Below, one piece after another: positions 61,642 through 64,000 of a DNA stretch of 64,000 bases (the stretch's first letter is position 1; every line of letters starts with the position of its first letter). The notes beneath the pieces are model-generated. The model saw only the letters and a program-made list of their open reading frames with translations. It ran no database searches and was not told where the DNA came from. The position numbers were made by a program, and so were the translations under genes. Where the stretch lies: the NCBI GenBank assembly GCA_964436235.1, contig CAYTCW010000001.1:45701-109700 (forward strand), in the 5' to 3' direction. The DNA comes from UBA9980 sp964436235 (GTDB lineage: Bacteria > Muiribacteriota > UBA9980).

Positions 61642-62853
61642 ATGAAGTCAGTTAAAGAAATATATAAAATAGGTCACGGGCCTTCGAGCAGCCATACCAT
61701 GGGGCCTCGTAAAGCAGCCGCAATGTTCAAGTCGCGTTTCGCCGGCGCGGCGTCGTCGTATAAGGCAACGCTTTACGGAAGCCTTGCGCTCACCGGGCGC
61801 GGCCACCTTACCGACGCCGCTATAATCGATGAATTTAAGCCGGCGGCCTGCGAAGTGGTTTTTAAAGAAGAAGAGCTTTTGCCGCTGCATACTAACGGTA
61901 TGTATTTCGAAGCGCTCGATAATTCGGGCGCGGCCGTCGGTTCGTGGCGCGTTTACAGCGTCGGCGGCGGCGATCTCGCCGACGAGGAAGGCACTTTTAA
62001 AGCGGGTGCCTATATTTATCCGATGAGCCGCCTTACCGATATACTCGAGTGGGCCGATAAAAATGGCCGGCTTTTAAGCGATTACGTCGAAGAAAATGAA
62101 GACGCCTCTCTTTTAGATCATCTCGGCGCCGCCTGGGATGCGATGAAAAAAGCCATAGCGCGCGGCCTCGAAACTGAAGGCCGCCTGCCCGGCGGTCTTA
62201 ACTTAGCCAGAAAAGCCTATTCTTACCATCTCAAGGCTAATAACAGCAGCGAGATCCTGCAGAAACTCAATCTGCTTTTTGCATATGCGCTCGCGGTTTC
62301 CGAAGAAAACGCAGCCGGAGGACTCGTTGTAACCGCTCCTACCTGCGGTTCCGCCGGCGTTATGCCGTCGGTTTTATATTTATTGAAAAAAGCCTATAAT
62401 TTCAGCGACGCTAAAATAGTTAAAGCAATGGCTACCGCCGGACTTATCGGTAATATCGCCAAGTTCAACGCTTCCATATCCGGCGCTGAAGTCGGCTGCC
62501 AGGGCGAAGTCGGAGTGGCCTGCGCGATGGCCGCCGCCGCCGCCGCTAAACTTCTCGGCGGCACGATATATCAGGTTGAATATGCCGCCGAAATGGGACT
62601 CGAACATCATCTCGGCCTTACCTGCGATCCGATATTAGGTTTAGTACAGATACCGTGTATCGAAAGAAATGCCATGGCCGCCGCCCGCGCCTTTGAATGC
62701 GCCGCGTTCGCCCTTAATTCGGACGGCAAACACCGCATATCCTACGACGAAGTCGTCAATACGATGGCTTCAACAGGACGCGACATGAAAGACGGATATA
62801 GAGAAACCGCCAAATGCGGCCTTGCGCGTGAGTGGAATTTAAGGAAAAAATAA
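61642..62853 (+). CDS. sdaA: L-serine dehydratase (iron-sulfur type)
   Basis: A 403-residue single-chain enzyme that converts L-serine to pyruvate and ammonia. The beta domain (IGHGPSSSHTMGPRKAA) is followed by the alpha domain with conserved cysteines (PTCGSAGVMPSV, GCQGEVGVACAMAAAA, QIPCIERNAMAA) that bind a 4Fe-4S cluster. GGAG precedes the ATG. It is the last gene of the murJ unit and converges on the minus-strand OMP gene, with no clear terminator between. Confidence 0.95.
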   Translation: MKSVKEIYKIGHGPSSSHTMGPRKAAAMFKSRFAGAASSYKATLYGSLALTGRGHLTDAAIIDEFKPAACEVVFKEEELLPLHTNGMYFEALDNSGAAVGSWRVYSVGGGDLADEEGTFKAGAYIYPMSRLTDILEWADKNGRLLSDYVEENEDASLLDHLGAAWDAMKKAIARGLETEGRLPGGLNLARKAYSYHLKANNSSEILQKLNLLFAYALAVSEENAAGGLVVTAPTCGSAGVMPSVLYLLKKAYNFSDAKIVKAMATAGLIGNIAKFNASISGAEVGCQGEVGVACAMAAAAAAKLLGGTIYQVEYAAEMGLEHHLGLTCDPILGLVQIPCIERNAMAAARAFECAAFALNSDGKHRISYDEVVNTMASTGRDMKDGYRETAKCGLAREWNLRKK

Positions 62854-62888
62854 CGATTTAAATGATATGAAGGTAGAAGATTCCAGAA

Positions 62889-63827
62889 TTAGAACCGGGC
62901 GGAGAATTTTACTTCCGGCCCGCTGTGGCCTATTTTGATAACGTTGGCGCCGGCGGTCTCGCGGAAGTATCTTTCCTTGTAACCTAATTTAACGAACCAG
63001 TCCATCTGCTGATTGAGCCGGAAATTTTCGCTTTTTACCTTGTCGCCAATTTCCCTGTACTCAGGCGCGCGCGGCGTGAAGTGATACTCGATCCCGGCGT
63101 CGAGGTCGGCCGTTTTATAATTGTAGCCGCCCGTTTTAGCGCTTCCCGCATAAAGCCACATGTAAAATTTGAAGTTATCGTTTATTTTGCATTTAGCATG
63201 AACGCCCGCAACCGGAACTATTACTTTTCTTAAGTAATTGTTGATCATTTTAAAGTCTTTGTCGCTTAAATCGACCGAAAATCTTATGGCCTTAACCCCG
63301 TAAATCAAGTCGGCAAAACCGTTGCGGTCGTTAGCGGCAAGCTCCCTCGACGCCAGAAGCTCTACGTCGCTGAAACGCATATCGACTATAAGATTTGAAA
63401 CCCCGCCCGCGCCGAATCCAATATTGTTGATTAAAACGTTATTGGCGGCGTAAGCCTTCATTTCACCGTAGTTTTTGATTACATTAGAACGCAGACGGAT
63501 ATCTGAGTAGTAACCGATATTATAAGTGTAGCCTGGCAGCGCTGCCGTCTTTAAATCGAAGCGCGCGTCTTTTTTGAAATCACTCTTTAAATCGAAACCG
63601 GCGTTCGCAAAGCCGAGCGAACCTTTTAATTCACTGCGCCACGCGCCAAATTCAACGTCGTTTGCCGGCCTGTTATCTCGCGCAAATGCCGCGCCGGTAC
63701 AACAGGACGCAACGCAAAAAAATATCGATAAAATAACCATAATAAAAAACGCCGGCAGTTTCCGCGGTATGAACTTAATTGCAAATATGCCCGGATTAGC
63801 TAATAGAAAATTATATTTATGCGTCAT
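62889..63827 (-). CDS. Probable outer-membrane beta-barrel protein, function unknown
   Basis: 312 residues with a signal peptide (long basic N-region, hydrophobic core about 28-42, cleavage near GAAFA/RDN). The mature part alternates polar and hydrophobic residues in strand-like blocks, contains GFGAGGVSNLIVDMRFSD, and ends in Phe (VKFSARF), the usual terminal signature for BAM-assembled barrels. No family is recognised. It supports a diderm cell envelope. AAGGA lies six bases before the ATG; a hairpin with a T-tract lies just before that. Confidence 0.68.
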   Translation of the reverse strand: MTHKYNFLLANPGIFAIKFIPRKLPAFFIMVILSIFFCVASCCTGAAFARDNRPANDVEFGAWRSELKGSLGFANAGFDLKSDFKKDARFDLKTAALPGYTYNIGYYSDIRLRSNVIKNYGEMKAYAANNVLINNIGFGAGGVSNLIVDMRFSDVELLASRELAANDRNGFADLIYGVKAIRFSVDLSDKDFKMINNYLRKVIVPVAGVHAKCKINDNFKFYMWLYAGSAKTGGYNYKTADLDAGIEYHFTPRAPEYREIGDKVKSENFRLNQQMDWFVKLGYKERYFRETAGANVIKIGHSGPEVKFSARF

Positions 63828-63845
63828 AATTATTCCTTATTGCAA

Positions 63846-63878
63846 AAATCAGGCCGCTAAATATAATCGGCCCGATTT
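63846..63878 (-). terminator. Terminator/attenuator hairpin before the OMP gene
   Basis: On the minus strand AAATCGGGCCG (63868-63878) and CGGCCTGATTT (63846-63856) pair with one G.U and an 11-nt loop, followed by TT. It ends 18 bp before the ATG. It ends any incoming transcript, or attenuates the OMP gene. Confidence 0.55.
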
Positions 63879-63922
63879 AATTATCGGATTTATTACGCTT
63901 TAATTTAGCGCGTTAAATTAAA

Positions 63923-63963
63923 AAGGGAGGGGGAAAGGGTTAGCAACCCTTTCCCCCTCCCTT
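63923..63963. repeat. Perfect 19-bp G-rich inverted repeat with G-quadruplex motif
   Basis: 63923-63941 (AAGGGAGGGGGAAAGGGTT) pairs perfectly with 63945-63963 around AGC. Downstream CCCTCCCCC (63967-63975) continues the pattern, so the minus strand carries five G-runs of three or more with short loops. A 9-bp TTTAATTTA inverted repeat (63899-63922) abuts it. The end of the window (63964-64000) holds no gene I can see. Confidence 0.8.
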
Positions 63964-64000
63964 AAACCCTCCCCCTATCTGCAAATTGCCTGACGCTTTT

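Noticed and set aside
1..64000. Mobile elements or prophage
   Set aside because: No transposase, integrase, phage gene or terminal inverted repeat with target duplication was seen; the only long direct repeat is the false-gap duplication in obg.

Overview
The window looks like a metagenome-derived scaffold piece (two 100-N gaps) from a motile, piliated, probably diderm bacterium of an uncultured lineage. The mix is a Clostridia/Spirochaete-like flagellar gene order, both Tad-type and PilMNO-type pilus machinery, many HEAT and TPR repeat proteins, and an EF-P with a non-Lys tip. I would guess a candidate phylum in the Wallbacteria/Riflebacteria neighbourhood, but the sequence alone does not fix the taxon. 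The standard genetic code is used, coding density is high, and no transposase, integrase, prophage or CRISPR array is visible.

Layout. (1) 1-9,921, minus strand: flagellar cluster fliK-flgD-flg_new-flgE, then a large hairpin and a new sigma70-type promoter, then flbD-fliL-fliL-fliM-fliY-fliO (fliO runs off the left edge). (2) 10,288-14,308, minus: a SnoaL-like protein, a DUF2225 protein and a secreted zinc phospholipase C-like protein whose promoter predicts a leaderless mRNA. (3) 14,372-18,517, plus: DUF4846 protein, tRNA adenosine deaminase, three tRNAs (Ser-TGA, Ser-GCT, Arg-ACG) behind a consensus promoter, and a membrane adenylate cyclase fused to HEAT repeats. (4) 18,565-25,367, minus: a HEAT protein, a HypA-like protein, then rplU-prp-rpmA-nadD-obg-yqeK. 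(5) 25,606-35,184, plus: a Tad pilus core (CpaE/TadZ, CpaF, TadB, TadC), DUF192, a second CpaE/TadZ fused to a cyclic-nucleotide sensor, hemW, a TPR protein and thiT. (6) 35,204-46,601, plus: HEAT-TPR giant, miaA-hfq, and type IV pilus pilB, pilM, pilN, pilO, a pilP-like gene and pilC. (7) 46,640-63,827: EAL phosphodiesterase, two more HEAT proteins, EF-P, VWA-TPR protein, STAS protein, three prepilin-like genes, a large secreted protein, murJ, sdaA, and a minus-strand probable outer-membrane protein.

How it may work together. A class IIIb adenylate cyclase, a cNMP-binding TadZ-like protein and a catalytically complete EAL domain lie among two pilus systems and a flagellum, so second-messenger control of surface organelles is the common thread. 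The strongest candidate for something new is the cNMP-TadZ fusion whose P-loop lysine is replaced by cysteine. Other leads are EF-P with Asn at the modification site beside very proline-rich flagellar and pilus proteins, a Prp protease next to an L27 with no cleavable extension, a HypA homologue lacking the nickel-binding His2, and a FliY with two CheY-docking-type peptides. One of the two N gaps is demonstrably false: collapsing it restores obg.
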